Under the pieces are notes generated by a model that ran no database searches, was not told the origin of the DNA, and saw nothing but the letters and a program-made list of their open reading frames with translations. From Edaphocola aurantiacus (GTDB taxonomy: Bacteria; Bacteroidota; Bacteroidia; Chitinophagales; Chitinophagaceae), in NCBI RefSeq assembly GCF_019797745.1, contig NZ_VOSI01000003.1:186001-250000 (forward strand): 64,000 bases of DNA, written 5' to 3'. Made by a program: the position numbers and the translations under genes. Within the stretch, counting starts at the first letter, position 1. Every line of letters begins with the position of its first letter. Of the stretch, positions 45,386-54,003 are shown in pieces.

Positions 45386-46354
45386 ATGGAATTAAAATTT
45401 AAAAGCCTCCGAGAATTAGATATTTTCTTTAAAGACGAGAAAAGATGCAAGGAGTTTTACGAAAAGGTACGTTGGAATGGTAATATTACCTGCCCAAAGT
45501 GCGGTCATAATAAGATAAATCGTACCTCTCGTAGCGGAGGAGGTTATCAATGTGCTAGTAGAAATTGTAAGAAGCTATTCAGTGTTACAAGTGGAACAAT
45601 GTTTGGCAGTACAAAGTTACCTTTAGGTGTATGGTTCACCAGTATCTATCTACTATGCACATCAAAGAAAGGAATTAGTAGTGTTCAATTAGGTTCTCAA
45701 ATGATGGTAAGTCAAAAGACAGCATGGTTCATGAATCATCGTATCAGAAAGTCAATGGAACAAGGAGTAGATTTCTCATTTCTGACCAATATCATTGAAG
45801 CCGATGAAACCTATGTTGGTGGTAAAGTAAAGAACATGCATCAATCCAAAAAGCCTAAGAAATCACAAGGACGATCTAAATATAAGTCATCTATTTTTGG
45901 GTTATTACAACGTCATGGAATGTTAAGAACCTTTGTTACCAGTGATACCTATAAAGAAACTTTGCAACGTCTTATCGATCGAAATGTCAGAATGGATGCC
46001 GTAATGATGACGGATAAATATGATGCTTATAATGATTTGGATGAAAAATACAGGGGACACTATTCAGTTAATCATACGAAGAAAGAGTATGTAAGAAAAG
46101 AGGATGGTTACTTAGTGCATACACAGAGTATAGAGGGTTTCTGGAGTATATTTAAAAGAGGTTACATCGGGATTTATCACTACATGAGTAAGAAACATTT
46201 ACAGCGTTATGCCGATGAATTTACATATAGATTTAATACTCGGAATAAAAGTCCAATGGAAAGATTTATGATGTCTTTGCAACAGGCAAGTAAAGCAAGG
46301 TTGCGATATAAAGATTTGATTAAAAAAGTGCAACATGAAGATTTTCCCGGTTAA
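45386..46354 (+). CDS. IS1595-family transposase
   Basis: A 322-residue transposase of the IS1595/ISXO2-like group. Residues 35-70 form a zinc ribbon (CPKCGHNKIN...CASRNCKKLF). The DDE-type catalytic core shows the first Asp in EADETYVGGK (near 140), the second in MMTDKYDAYND (near 210) and the third acidic position in QSIEGFWSIFKRG (near 255), followed by the RFNTR motif. The protein is full length with no frameshift, so the element may still be mobile. Some IS1595 groups are known to carry passenger genes. Confidence 0.93.
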   Translation: MELKFKSLRELDIFFKDEKRCKEFYEKVRWNGNITCPKCGHNKINRTSRSGGGYQCASRNCKKLFSVTSGTMFGSTKLPLGVWFTSIYLLCTSKKGISSVQLGSQMMVSQKTAWFMNHRIRKSMEQGVDFSFLTNIIEADETYVGGKVKNMHQSKKPKKSQGRSKYKSSIFGLLQRHGMLRTFVTSDTYKETLQRLIDRNVRMDAVMMTDKYDAYNDLDEKYRGHYSVNHTKKEYVRKEDGYLVHTQSIEGFWSIFKRGYIGIYHYMSKKHLQRYADEFTYRFNTRNKSPMERFMMSLQQASKARLRYKDLIKKVQHEDFPG

Positions 46355-46399
46355 AAAAGGGTATTAATCCCGTTTTTGATAACGATATATTGGGCGTTT

Positions 46400-46436
46400 A
46401 ATAGTTAGTAATATATTTGATATATCACTAACTATT
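46400..46436 (+). promoter_or_regulatory. Promoter embedded in a 17-bp dyad
   Basis: Arms AATAGTTAGTAATATAT (46400-46416) and ATATATCACTAACTATT (46420-46436) match at 16 of 17 positions around a TTG centre. The -7 box TATATTTG (46412-46419) is inside the dyad. This reads as the operator of a dimeric repressor controlling the first cargo gene. Confidence 0.6.
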
Positions 46437-46449
46437 AAATCACATAATT

Positions 46450-46641
46450 ATGTTTGAACCGGGAGATGTTGTCTTCGTAAAATCTGATGAAAAAAGAGAA
46501 ACACCGATGGCTATTGCATCAAAAACTGAACCACAAAGGGACGGGAATTGGTATGACTGTTATTCTTACTTTTGTCAATGGCTTGACATTAATAAGCAGC
46601 AAGCAGGTGGTAGCTTTTTAGAACCTACTTTGACTAAATAG
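46450..46641 (+). CDS. Small DUF2158 (YodC)-like protein
   Basis: A 63-residue protein with the pattern of DUF2158: FEPGDVVFVKSDEK at the start and YFCQWLD near the end. The function of the family is unknown. It directly follows a palindromic promoter, ends 8 bases inside a convergent small frame, and is the first cargo gene after the transposase. Confidence 0.6.
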   Translation: MFEPGDVVFVKSDEKRETPMAIASKTEPQRDGNWYDCYSYFCQWLDINKQQAGGSFLEPTLTK

Positions 46642-46771
46642 AATATGTAAGAGCACCACTTAATTTTAAATAGTAGCTTTTAATATTCTCAATCGTCAAT
46701 TCTTCTTTTTTCTTCTCAATTAATTCTATAACTACTCGTAATAATTCAATATTGGCATTTTTGTTTTCCAT
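46634..46771 (-). CDS. Small acidic/basic helical protein (45 aa)
   Basis: A 45-residue frame (MENKNANIELLRVVIELIEK, then KKEELTIENIKSYYLKLSG) with strong predicted helix content and normal codon use for this AT-rich tract. No family is recognised. It converges on the DUF2158-like gene with an 8-base overlap of the ends. Its size makes the call tentative. Confidence 0.4.
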   Translation of the reverse strand: MENKNANIELLRVVIELIEKKKEELTIENIKSYYLKLSGALTYSI

Positions 46772-46828
46772 AATTTATCATTTGTATTTGTTATTGGTAT
46801 ATAGTAATTAAACAGCTCCCAAAATCGC

Positions 46829-48721
46829 ATGAAATTTCCATTATCTATTATAGACATACCAGCCCACCAAGAAAAGCTAAAACAAATGCTGGATGATGAT
46901 GAAACGATTATTTTTATTGATACTAACATCCTTGCAACATTCTACAAAATTAATGGCACATCACGAGATGAGATTTTTAATTGGTTGAAAACCATTGCGG
47001 AAAAAGAGAGGCTAAAGGTGCCTAACTGGGTAGTTTCGGAGTATACAAGTCGATTCATTAGGGACAAGATAAAAGAGTTTCTATCACCATTAGATAAGCT
47101 TAAGGCAGTTATTGCAGAATATAAACAACTACAAAGTTTTTTAAGTCTTCATGTAGATGATGATGCAGTAAAAAAGTCGGGTGGAATGTATACTAATGTT
47201 TTAGATTTCAAATCTGATTTAGCACAAGTATATAGTCTCTTTAATAAAATGAAGTTTCTTACTAATAGCGTGAAGGATGATTTTATCCATGATGTACATA
47301 GTAAGATAGAGATATTGTTGAATGAATGCCATATAAACAGCCATTTAGACTCTATTTTCGACAGAATCGATCCTGGTGCATTACTAAGATACCAACATAA
47401 TTTTCCTCCGGGATTTAAAGATTCTGGGAAAGGAAATAATGATTATGGCGATTTGATTATATGGAATGAAATAATTGCGCACTGCAAAGGACATGAGGTC
47501 AAAAAAGTACTGATATTGACCAATGATCAGAAAAAAGACTGGGTTTATTCACCATTAAAAGTGAAGCAGGGAAATCAAACGAAAGGTAATAGTGATCCAA
47601 AATATAAAATAATTGATCCGAGACTTGTTCATGAGTTTTACAATGTAACAACTTCGGACGAAATCGAAATATTGAACTTTGAGCAGTTAGGACAGATACT
47701 TATAAAAAAATTTCCCGGAAATTTTAAGGAACTAGGCAAAGCTCTTCAAATAATCGAGGATATCGAGGAAGGTGAAGGTGTCATTGGTACAGGCGACTTA
47801 GAATCGGAAATCCCTAAATTAGATATATCTTCTCAGACAGTTATTGACAAGGAGGTTGCTATTGAACATAAGGCTGTTGAGGAAGTTCCTTCAAGTATAC
47901 ATGGTGACTATTTCCAGTTAGATGAATGGGCATTTAAGGATAAGGACATTGATCTTTCGGATGATCAAGACCTACTTGTTGACGCAATAATTTCGCTCAA
48001 ATCTTATAATTGGTATACTCAGAATGCTGGATTAGAATATTTTCTTTCTAGGCTAAAAACATATGAACTAAATGATGTAAAAGCTTATTCCCGTCTTTTC
48101 GTAGTGGGGCGAAATATATATCAATCAGCATGTGGCGGGGCCTTTACTTCAATAGATTTAATTTCTGAAGGTCTCGGTAATTTTATTAAAAATCACGAAG
48201 AGAAGACCGTTAATTTGGTTATTGGGGGTATGTTTTATGAAGTTTATTTTGATTCAAATGGTGAATTTAGGAATAGTAGGTTAAAGTCCACATATTTAGA
48301 TTCACTTTTCGACCTTGATAAATTTAATTCTCGTTTACCGCTGAAAAAATTTATTCAGGAAAGCCTAAAAGAACATGAAGACAAATTGCTATATGTACCA
48401 TTTGAAGAAGCAAAAGTGGAAGTTAATGCGAAATTTGATAAAGAGCTAATCGAAATAAAAGATTGGGGTGAAAGTAAAGACCTCTATAATAATCTGCTAG
48501 AGTTAACTTGTTCTAAGGGTAATCTTTTGACCAATAGTCCGACAAAGGGTCAAGCCTATTTTTATGATAATTTTTCATTAGAGGGAATGAAAAAAATTAT
48601 ATCTGATCAGTATGGGGTTTGGAAACAAAAGCTTGATATCAAACCCGAGAATTTTAATAAAGAATATAAGATTTTTCTTTATAAACTGTTTTTCAAAAAG
48701 CATATTGGGATTGAAGATTGA
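46829..48721 (+). CDS. PIN-like (PIN_8/DUF4935) domain protein with novel C-terminal half
   Basis: A 630-residue protein. Residues 25-290 match a large PIN-like nuclease domain: IIFIDTNILATFY (Asp31), VPNWVVSEYTSRF (Glu71), NNDYGDLIIWNEII (Asp208) and LILTNDQKKDW (Asp233). These acidic residues would coordinate metal for RNA or DNA cleavage. Residues 330-630 form a second region, rich in aromatic and acidic residues (LKSYNWYTQNAGLEYFLSR, VVGRNIYQSACGG), that I do not recognise. PIN_8 proteins often occur in defence contexts; whether this one acts alone is unknown. Confidence 0.75.
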   Translation: MKFPLSIIDIPAHQEKLKQMLDDDETIIFIDTNILATFYKINGTSRDEIFNWLKTIAEKERLKVPNWVVSEYTSRFIRDKIKEFLSPLDKLKAVIAEYKQLQSFLSLHVDDDAVKKSGGMYTNVLDFKSDLAQVYSLFNKMKFLTNSVKDDFIHDVHSKIEILLNECHINSHLDSIFDRIDPGALLRYQHNFPPGFKDSGKGNNDYGDLIIWNEIIAHCKGHEVKKVLILTNDQKKDWVYSPLKVKQGNQTKGNSDPKYKIIDPRLVHEFYNVTTSDEIEILNFEQLGQILIKKFPGNFKELGKALQIIEDIEEGEGVIGTGDLESEIPKLDISSQTVIDKEVAIEHKAVEEVPSSIHGDYFQLDEWAFKDKDIDLSDDQDLLVDAIISLKSYNWYTQNAGLEYFLSRLKTYELNDVKAYSRLFVVGRNIYQSACGGAFTSIDLISEGLGNFIKNHEEKTVNLVIGGMFYEVYFDSNGEFRNSRLKSTYLDSLFDLDKFNSRLPLKKFIQESLKEHEDKLLYVPFEEAKVEVNAKFDKELIEIKDWGESKDLYNNLLELTCSKGNLLTNSPTKGQAYFYDNFSLEGMKKIISDQYGVWKQKLDIKPENFNKEYKIFLYKLFFKKHIGIED

Positions 48722-48944
48722 ATTAATTGAAATATTGAACAATACGTTATAAAAGGGAGAAGTGTTAAACTGATTTTTCATTCATTTACTTCTAAAATAT
48801 CCTCTTTGATAGCTATATATAATAAACAATATCAATGTTAAATTAATGAATTATTTTTATATATAGATATAAAAATAAAGCCACAATTATTTTTATAAAT
48901 AATTGCTTTATTGGTAAATTTGTAAAGCAAATTTTTAAAATTAT
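48722..48944. promoter_or_regulatory. AT-rich spacer with promoter of the MBL operon
   Basis: About 220 bases of very AT-rich DNA. The -7 box TAAATTTG at 48915-48922 fits TAnnTTTG and lies 22 bases before the next ATG. Confidence 0.5.
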
Positions 48945-49775
48945 ATGCAAAAGAGCGATCTAAGTAGAAAATGTATCAACAATAATATTCTAAAAAAGAT
49001 TATATTTTCCTTCGATTATCAAGGGATGATAGATTCTGATACTTTTATTATAGAAATTACAGAATACCTACATTCTAAATTTAAGGATTACTATAAAAGT
49101 AGTATGCATGTTGATTTTAATTTGGAAAAAATAGAATCTATTAGTCAAAGTATATCTATACCTGTTGCAGAGGTTGGAAAACAAATATTACATATATTCA
49201 GTGATAATTCATTCGGTTCAGACAATCTTACTCTGAAGATAAGTAACTATAATACTTTATTAGAAATAGAATGTATTGATTATAAAGGAATTGATCATTA
49301 TATGGACTTTATTATTGAATATTTAAAAAATTTATTTGAGAAAAATAGTTTTCTCTCTCTAAAAAAATTCGAAATAAGAAAAATAAACATTAATATTTAT
49401 GATAGTTTAAGTGAACTACATAATGATTTTGAGCCAAAATATTTTTCTTTTGTCAATGAATCAGAATTGGGCTTAAAATTATCAAGATATCGAAATGAAG
49501 ATACTTTGATTGATCAAGAAACAAATTTAAAAATATCTTTTTTAAGACTAATTGATTTTGGTAAAATTGTTGATACTGAAGGTAAACAAGAAAAGGCTGG
49601 ATATAGAGCAATACTTGATTTGTCAGGAAGCTTAAGTGGGGAGAAAATGCGATCATACTCCAAATTAAGTGATTTAGTGGATTTACTAAAATATACTAAC
49701 GACGTAGTGCTTTTTAATATATTTAAACTTTCTTTTACCAATAACTTTCTTTCAAAAAAAACACCTAGTTTATGA
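48945..49775 (+). CDS. TIGR04255-like family protein
   Basis: A 276-residue protein that resembles the sporadically distributed TIGR04255 family in length, in the opening KKIIFSFDYQGMID strand and in the C-terminal RAILDLSGSLSGEKM...LLKYTNDVVLFNIFKLSFT segment, where that family has a conserved domain before a helix. The match is by eye and moderate. No catalytic motif is visible. Its stop overlaps the next start by 4 bases (ATGA), so it is the first gene of a coupled three-gene operon. Confidence 0.55.
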   Translation: MQKSDLSRKCINNNILKKIIFSFDYQGMIDSDTFIIEITEYLHSKFKDYYKSSMHVDFNLEKIESISQSISIPVAEVGKQILHIFSDNSFGSDNLTLKISNYNTLLEIECIDYKGIDHYMDFIIEYLKNLFEKNSFLSLKKFEIRKININIYDSLSELHNDFEPKYFSFVNESELGLKLSRYRNEDTLIDQETNLKISFLRLIDFGKIVDTEGKQEKAGYRAILDLSGSLSGEKMRSYSKLSDLVDLLKYTNDVVLFNIFKLSFTNNFLSKKTPSL

Positions 49776-49957
49776 CTAAAATAATATTTATATCTTTTGA
49801 AGAAGAGGAGAAAAAGAAGGCAGTTTCGAAGAGGGAACATATTTTCATTCCGAATGAGCCAGAGAATGTGAGAAAACGGATAATATCTTCTAATATTAAA
49901 GCAGCGATTGCTAGACCAAGACCTAATGGAAAAAGCGATTTTAGTAAAATTAAATGA
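49772..49957 (+). CDS. Small basic protein of a coupled operon
   Basis: A 61-residue protein (MTKIIFISFEEEEKKKAVSK, then NEPENVRKRIISSNIKAAIA and an RPRPNGKSDF tail). It overlaps the gene before by 4 bases and the gene after by 32, which argues that all three are translated together. No family is recognised. The charged sequence suggests it binds a partner or nucleic acid, but this is inference only. Confidence 0.55.
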   Translation: MTKIIFISFEEEEKKKAVSKREHIFIPNEPENVRKRIISSNIKAAIARPRPNGKSDFSKIK

Positions 49958-50885
49958 TTTGTTTGTTGATGTATATATTATTGGTTATCCGACTAAGGGA
50001 GAAAGCCAAATTTTTATACTTAGAAATCAAGAAGGGCATATTTATTTTTCATGTGTAATAGATTGTTACAGCCACAATAATTTTAATCGAACTACTGAAA
50101 TTTTAAGTGAACTTGGCATCGGAGATTTAGATATTTTTATTTGGACACATACAGATGATGACCATTCAATTGGTATATGTGACTTAATAAATAATCATTG
50201 TAATGAAAATACTTACTTTTACTTACCTGAATTTATAAATGGTAATGTAGACGATTTAGTAAATTATAATGTTGAAGTAATGAATAGTATGCAATTAATA
50301 AATAGTTTCAATGTTGGGACTAGTTATTCTGTTAATACAATCACGATTCCTGATGGAGGCTCTTGTAATATATTAAATTACTCACTAATTGATAACAATA
50401 GTGAAGATATTTCGCAATTCCAAATACTTGCAATTGCTCCAAATTCTGCGTTGTTGAGAAGAAGAAATAATAATGGTAGAATTGGGAAAAAGAATGATTT
50501 CTCTATTGCAACACTATTTAGAATTGGAATGTATAATTTATTTTTTGGTGGCGACATTGAAAACCAAACAATAAATCGCATAAACGAAAGCTATTTTAGA
50601 AATCTTTCTTTTATTAAAACACCCCATCATACATCAAATTCTTCTTCTTCACTGTTAACTAAAATCAATGCAAATGAATTGCAGACAATTCCTTTTGGTG
50701 CAACGACTGTTTATGCCCAACATAATTTACCAAATTTTGACTTGATAAGTGACTATAAGAATAATATAGGAAATTTTTATTCTACCGGAATAGGTGATCA
50801 TAATTCAGGTACTGTGCATATTGAAATTGATATATCAAAAGGTTTTATAGATACAAAATTAATAGGCAATGCACATCAATTGTAA
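49926..50885 (+). CDS. Metallo-beta-lactamase-fold hydrolase
   Basis: A 319-residue MBL-fold protein from the ATG at 49926 (a TTG at 49908 would add 6 residues). The metal-binding motif is WTHTDDDHSIG (His75, Asp77, Asp79, His80), a variant of HxHxDH with Asp in place of the second His. Later ligand motifs are FGGDIE and KTPHHTSNS. The variant resembles ComEC-like and some nuclease-type MBL proteins. It closes the operon that starts at 48945. Substrate unknown. Confidence 0.75.
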   Translation: MEKAILVKLNDLFVDVYIIGYPTKGESQIFILRNQEGHIYFSCVIDCYSHNNFNRTTEILSELGIGDLDIFIWTHTDDDHSIGICDLINNHCNENTYFYLPEFINGNVDDLVNYNVEVMNSMQLINSFNVGTSYSVNTITIPDGGSCNILNYSLIDNNSEDISQFQILAIAPNSALLRRRNNNGRIGKKNDFSIATLFRIGMYNLFFGGDIENQTINRINESYFRNLSFIKTPHHTSNSSSSLLTKINANELQTIPFGATTVYAQHNLPNFDLISDYKNNIGNFYSTGIGDHNSGTVHIEIDISKGFIDTKLIGNAHQL

Positions 50886-50945
50886 AAATTAATCTATTTT
50901 ACAACGCGAAATGGAAAGAAGATACAATAAGTGAACTCTTTCTAT

Positions 50946-51362
50946 TTATGATATTTTCTCTGATAATTTATCAATAAGATTCATCAGTTTGATATTCTGC
51001 TCCTCTAACCTTTGGTTTTGATCTTCAAGCCGCTTTATAGTATCCTTATATAGTTGCTTTTCTTCGGCCAGTAGTCCGTTATTAATAGTAAAGTTTTCAC
51101 TTGAACAAATACCGTTTGAATTTGTAAAATGTTGCATGATATTTTGATCATTCATATTCAGTAAGTCTGCAACATCCATTTTATAGAATCCAGCAATTTT
51201 TTCGATACGTTCAATAGTAAATTGCCCCACTCCCTTTTCCATTTGAGAATAGGTATTATGTGATACTTCAATAACATCAGCTATATAATCCTGTGTATAG
51301 TTATGTACCTCTCTCAGCATCCTTATCTTATTTCCTAAGCGTTTTGCAGTACTCTGTTTCAT
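50946..51362 (-). CDS. XRE-family regulator with C-terminal coiled coil
   Basis: A 138-residue protein. Residues 8-66 form a Cro/C1-type helix-turn-helix (NKIRMLREVHNYTQDYIADV, then VSHNTYSQMEKGVGQF). The tail (about 95-138, EEKQLYKDTIKRLEDQNQRL onward) is a heptad-like coiled coil for oligomerisation. It converges on the MBL operon and may regulate cargo promoters such as the dyad at 46400; that link is inference. Confidence 0.88.
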   Translation of the reverse strand: MKQSTAKRLGNKIRMLREVHNYTQDYIADVIEVSHNTYSQMEKGVGQFTIERIEKIAGFYKMDVADLLNMNDQNIMQHFTNSNGICSSENFTINNGLLAEEKQLYKDTIKRLEDQNQRLEEQNIKLMNLIDKLSEKIS

Positions 51363-51507
51363 ATAAATGCAGTTATATTAAACGCAAATTAATTAAAAAA
51401 TCTTCTCTTGGGAAATTTAACCAAATAATTGGACAATTCAACCAACTAACGGTTACATAAAATAGCCATAAACAAGCAACCTTTGTGTCAAAATAAATCT
51501 TATTGAT

Positions 51508-52284
51508 ATGAAGAAACTATCCATTATCCTGCTTTCAACCATCTCTTTGTTTAACCTGGTCTCGTGTGGTAAGAAGTCGCACGGCACCGACTGTCCTGTG
51601 AAACAGTGTGAATACGGTATGAACCCGGCCACTTGTGAGTGTAATCCTAACCCCAATGATACGACTACAAATCCGGTCGATACAGGCACTGTACAGCCCT
51701 TAAAATCGAAGTTTGGTAATGGTAGTAACGGAACAGTAGATACGACCGTGAACTGGGCAACTGGGAAAGATATTTTCTATTGGGAAGCCAATGACTTTTC
51801 AAACTTTAGATCAGTATTTGAGAATAGGAGTTATATACCATTAGTATATGAAGTTGAGATAGATGGTCAATTAAGAGGGACTTTAACCGCTTCACAGAAT
51901 CTATTTTTAAACTTTGAGTATTCCAAGGATATGACGATGAATCTCTATCGTCCAGCAGCGTTTAAAATAAATTTTGGGATTCTTGATATTGATAGCTTGC
52001 CTAGTAGTACATATGACATTGTAAATAGTATACAAACACCCTTTTATAAATTATCAGAAACAAACACAAGTGGAACTATTGTCTACATGCCGGATTATAC
52101 ATGGTATTTTGGATTAGGACATTGCATCCTACAAGGCATGTATAATAGCCCTAATCTATATCAGGAATACAGCATGAAGCTACAATTACTCAGTAATACA
52201 CCAACAGACAGAAGATTCTATTTAAGAATATACATCAAACACGATAACATCAAATACATCATCAGAACAGTATTTAAAGCTTAA
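51508..52284 (+). CDS. Lipoprotein of unknown function
   Basis: A 258-residue lipoprotein (MKKLSIILLSTISLFNLVSC, lipobox LVSC), followed by a Cys-rich linker (DCPVKQCEYGMNPATCECNP) that resembles an EGF-like fragment, a low-complexity DTTTNPVDTGT spacer and a beta-rich domain. I do not recognise it. It lies in the cargo region of the transposon, and its first 200 bases are less AT-rich than its surroundings, which may point to a separate origin. Confidence 0.65.
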   Translation: MKKLSIILLSTISLFNLVSCGKKSHGTDCPVKQCEYGMNPATCECNPNPNDTTTNPVDTGTVQPLKSKFGNGSNGTVDTTVNWATGKDIFYWEANDFSNFRSVFENRSYIPLVYEVEIDGQLRGTLTASQNLFLNFEYSKDMTMNLYRPAAFKINFGILDIDSLPSSTYDIVNSIQTPFYKLSETNTSGTIVYMPDYTWYFGLGHCILQGMYNSPNLYQEYSMKLQLLSNTPTDRRFYLRIYIKHDNIKYIIRTVFKA

Positions 52285-52306
52285 TAGATTATTAAAAACG
52301 AAGTTT

Positions 52307-52340
52307 ACAGGGCAGCCGAAAACTGTCAAAAAGAGTAGGC
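52307..52340 (+). ncRNA. Candidate pseudoknot leader RNA, copy 2
   Basis: Stem 1 pairs ACAG (52307-52310) with CTGT (52323-52326). Stem 2 pairs GCC (52315-52317) with GGC (52338-52340). The linkers of 4, 5 (GAAAA) and 11 bases equal those at 32720-32755, and GCCGAAAAC and GAGTAGGC are invariant between the two. It lies 27 bases before the start codon of a 44-residue zinc-ribbon protein. Confidence 0.5.
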
Positions 52341-52367
52341 ATTCATTTACATAAAACAGATAATATT

Positions 52368-52502
52368 ATGGCGAAGTATCAGTGTCAAAAGTGCGGTGGA
52401 ACAGCACAGTTTAGTACCACATCTCGGAAGTGTCCGTCAGACGGACTAAGATGTGTTTGGAGACAGATTAGCAGATTCTTTAAAAGACCTTTCAACTATT
52501 AA
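52368..52502 (+). CDS. Small zinc-ribbon protein (44 aa)
   Basis: A 44-residue frame opening MAKYQCQKCGG with four cysteines (Cys6, Cys9, Cys22, Cys29), spaced as a small zinc knuckle, and a basic aromatic tail (WRQISRFFKRPFNY). It has a structured leader directly upstream and a terminator 6 bases downstream, which supports it as a real monocistronic gene despite its size. Function unknown. Confidence 0.6.
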   Translation: MAKYQCQKCGGTAQFSTTSRKCPSDGLRCVWRQISRFFKRPFNY

Positions 52503-52507
52503 AGATT

Positions 52508-52540
52508 AAAAAAAGCGAACTATTGTAGTTCGTTTTTTTG
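52508..52540 (+). terminator. Terminator after the small zinc-ribbon gene
   Basis: Stem from AAAAAGCGAACTA and TAGTTCGTTTTTTT (one G-U pair) with a TTG loop. Confidence 0.8.
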
Positions 52541-52587
52541 TGTCTAAATTATTTGCTTTTTGTATATTTATAGAAAGCGATATTACA

Positions 52588-53001
52588 ATGACAAAACGTA
52601 AAGCCAAACGTATATTAAGAGGTCAAATAAACCAATTGTCTAATTGTGAGAATATTGGACATCATTGGTTGGCTACTCTTTCATTACTAGGAGAAATATT
52701 TGGTAAAGATTCTGAAGAATATCAGAGTATTTTTGGCATTAAAACCTCGTCTATAGAAAGTGAGTATTATAAGGCAACTTTGACGAGTCTTCTACGAATG
52801 TTCATCATTACTGTTGATGGTAAGGGAGTTTATCGAAAAGGCAATTTTTTAAGTAGAATGAGTGAGGGATGGTTAATCTTTTTGATTTCTACTATAATTC
52901 CGGGAGTTTATACTTTAGGATATTGGACGAAAAGCTATGAAAAGTCTTCTGAAAAACAGAGTGTAGTTATAGAAAAGAAACCATTCATATCCCACAACTA
53001 A
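52588..53001 (+). CDS. Small membrane protein of unknown function
   Basis: A 137-residue protein with one clear hydrophobic segment (GWLIFLISTIIPGVYTLGYW, near 95-115) preceded by a soluble helical region. The ATG at 52588 is preferred over a GTG at 52540 that falls at the end of the previous terminator. No domain is recognised. The N-terminus (TKRKAKRILRG) is strongly basic. Confidence 0.55.
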   Translation: MTKRKAKRILRGQINQLSNCENIGHHWLATLSLLGEIFGKDSEEYQSIFGIKTSSIESEYYKATLTSLLRMFIITVDGKGVYRKGNFLSRMSEGWLIFLISTIIPGVYTLGYWTKSYEKSSEKQSVVIEKKPFISHN

Positions 53002-53155
53002 ATACTTGGGACAATTAAATATGTTAGATAAAAAGTAAAGAATAACACTACTATATAATAAGGCAAACATGAGCATATGACTTATTGTTGAGTAAACTTA
53101 TCGTGATGAAGATCAATAGTATTTTCATACCAAATAAATTAAGTATTTTTACATT

Positions 53156-53650
53156 ATGAACTTTGAGTTAGATTTGAGTCAATTTCTGTCTCTAAATGAT
53201 GAGATAGAAAAAGATTATGAGGCTTTAGAAAAGACTCGTAATACTTTTAATATTCCTATATTTTCGTCCATATTCCGTAAATTAAAACGTAAATTTTTAA
53301 GAAGGAAAATATTAAACTTGACAATTAAAGTACGAAAAAATACTGACCTAACTTATAAACTGCTAAAGAAAGGAATTGATAAAAGAGATGCATCAAGATT
53401 TAAGGAAATTGTATCAACATCAATTTTACATTTTAATAAATTTCATGATGCTTTAATAGAAATCAATTATTTAGATAATGAGAAGATAGAATCAAACGCC
53501 TTAAATACCGCTAAAAAACTTTATGTGATGAAAGCCACATTACATAAAATTGTATACTCCGGTATAAAAAGTGAAAATGACGATTCGGAGTTAAAAAAAG
53601 GAATAATTCATCTATCTCAATCTACAATAGATAAACGACTAAATAAATGA
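53156..53650 (+). CDS. Helical protein, candidate partner of the PemK-like toxin
   Basis: A 164-residue, Lys-rich, all-helical protein (for example EIEKDYEALEKTRNTF and RKLKRKFLRRKILNL). No known antitoxin DNA-binding domain is visible. Its stop codon overlaps the start of the PemK/MazF-like gene by 4 bases, the usual arrangement of a toxin-antitoxin pair, so it may be the antitoxin. It is about twice the size of a typical MazE. Confidence 0.5.
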   Translation: MNFELDLSQFLSLNDEIEKDYEALEKTRNTFNIPIFSSIFRKLKRKFLRRKILNLTIKVRKNTDLTYKLLKKGIDKRDASRFKEIVSTSILHFNKFHDALIEINYLDNEKIESNALNTAKKLYVMKATLHKIVYSGIKSENDDSELKKGIIHLSQSTIDKRLNK

Positions 53651-54003
53651 CATATCAGAAAGGGGATATCGTAGAAATATACTTTAAGTTACCAAATCAA
53701 GGAAATCCAAAACCCCATCCAATTGTAATTATTTCGCATGAAGATGTATATCACCAAGATTATTATTATATAGGGGTTATGCTAACACAAAGTACTCACA
53801 TTGATGATTTTAGTTTTGAGATAACAAAAGAAATGGTAACTAATCATAATGGAAAATATTCACAAGCAAGATGCCATTTGATTACAAATTTTGAAGACAC
53901 TCATATTGTTCCAAATGCTCATTCGAATAAAATGAAACAGTCGGCTGTTAATGAATTAATTGCTTTTATAAATGTAATAACATTTGACTTCCCACTTGAA
54001 TAA
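53647..54003 (+). CDS. PemK/MazF-like toxin-fold protein
   Basis: A 118-residue protein with the PemK/MazF/CcdB fold pattern: QKGDIVEIYFKLPNQGNPKP (the conserved GDIV...P...G...KPHP start), HPIVIISHED and the SQARCHLITNF strand. MazF-type proteins cut mRNA at short motifs. It starts inside the end of the upstream gene and ends at a terminator. The usual arginine after the P of the first loop is not obvious, so activity is uncertain. Confidence 0.75.
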   Translation: MTYQKGDIVEIYFKLPNQGNPKPHPIVIISHEDVYHQDYYYIGVMLTQSTHIDDFSFEITKEMVTNHNGKYSQARCHLITNFEDTHIVPNAHSNKMKQSAVNELIAFINVITFDFPLE

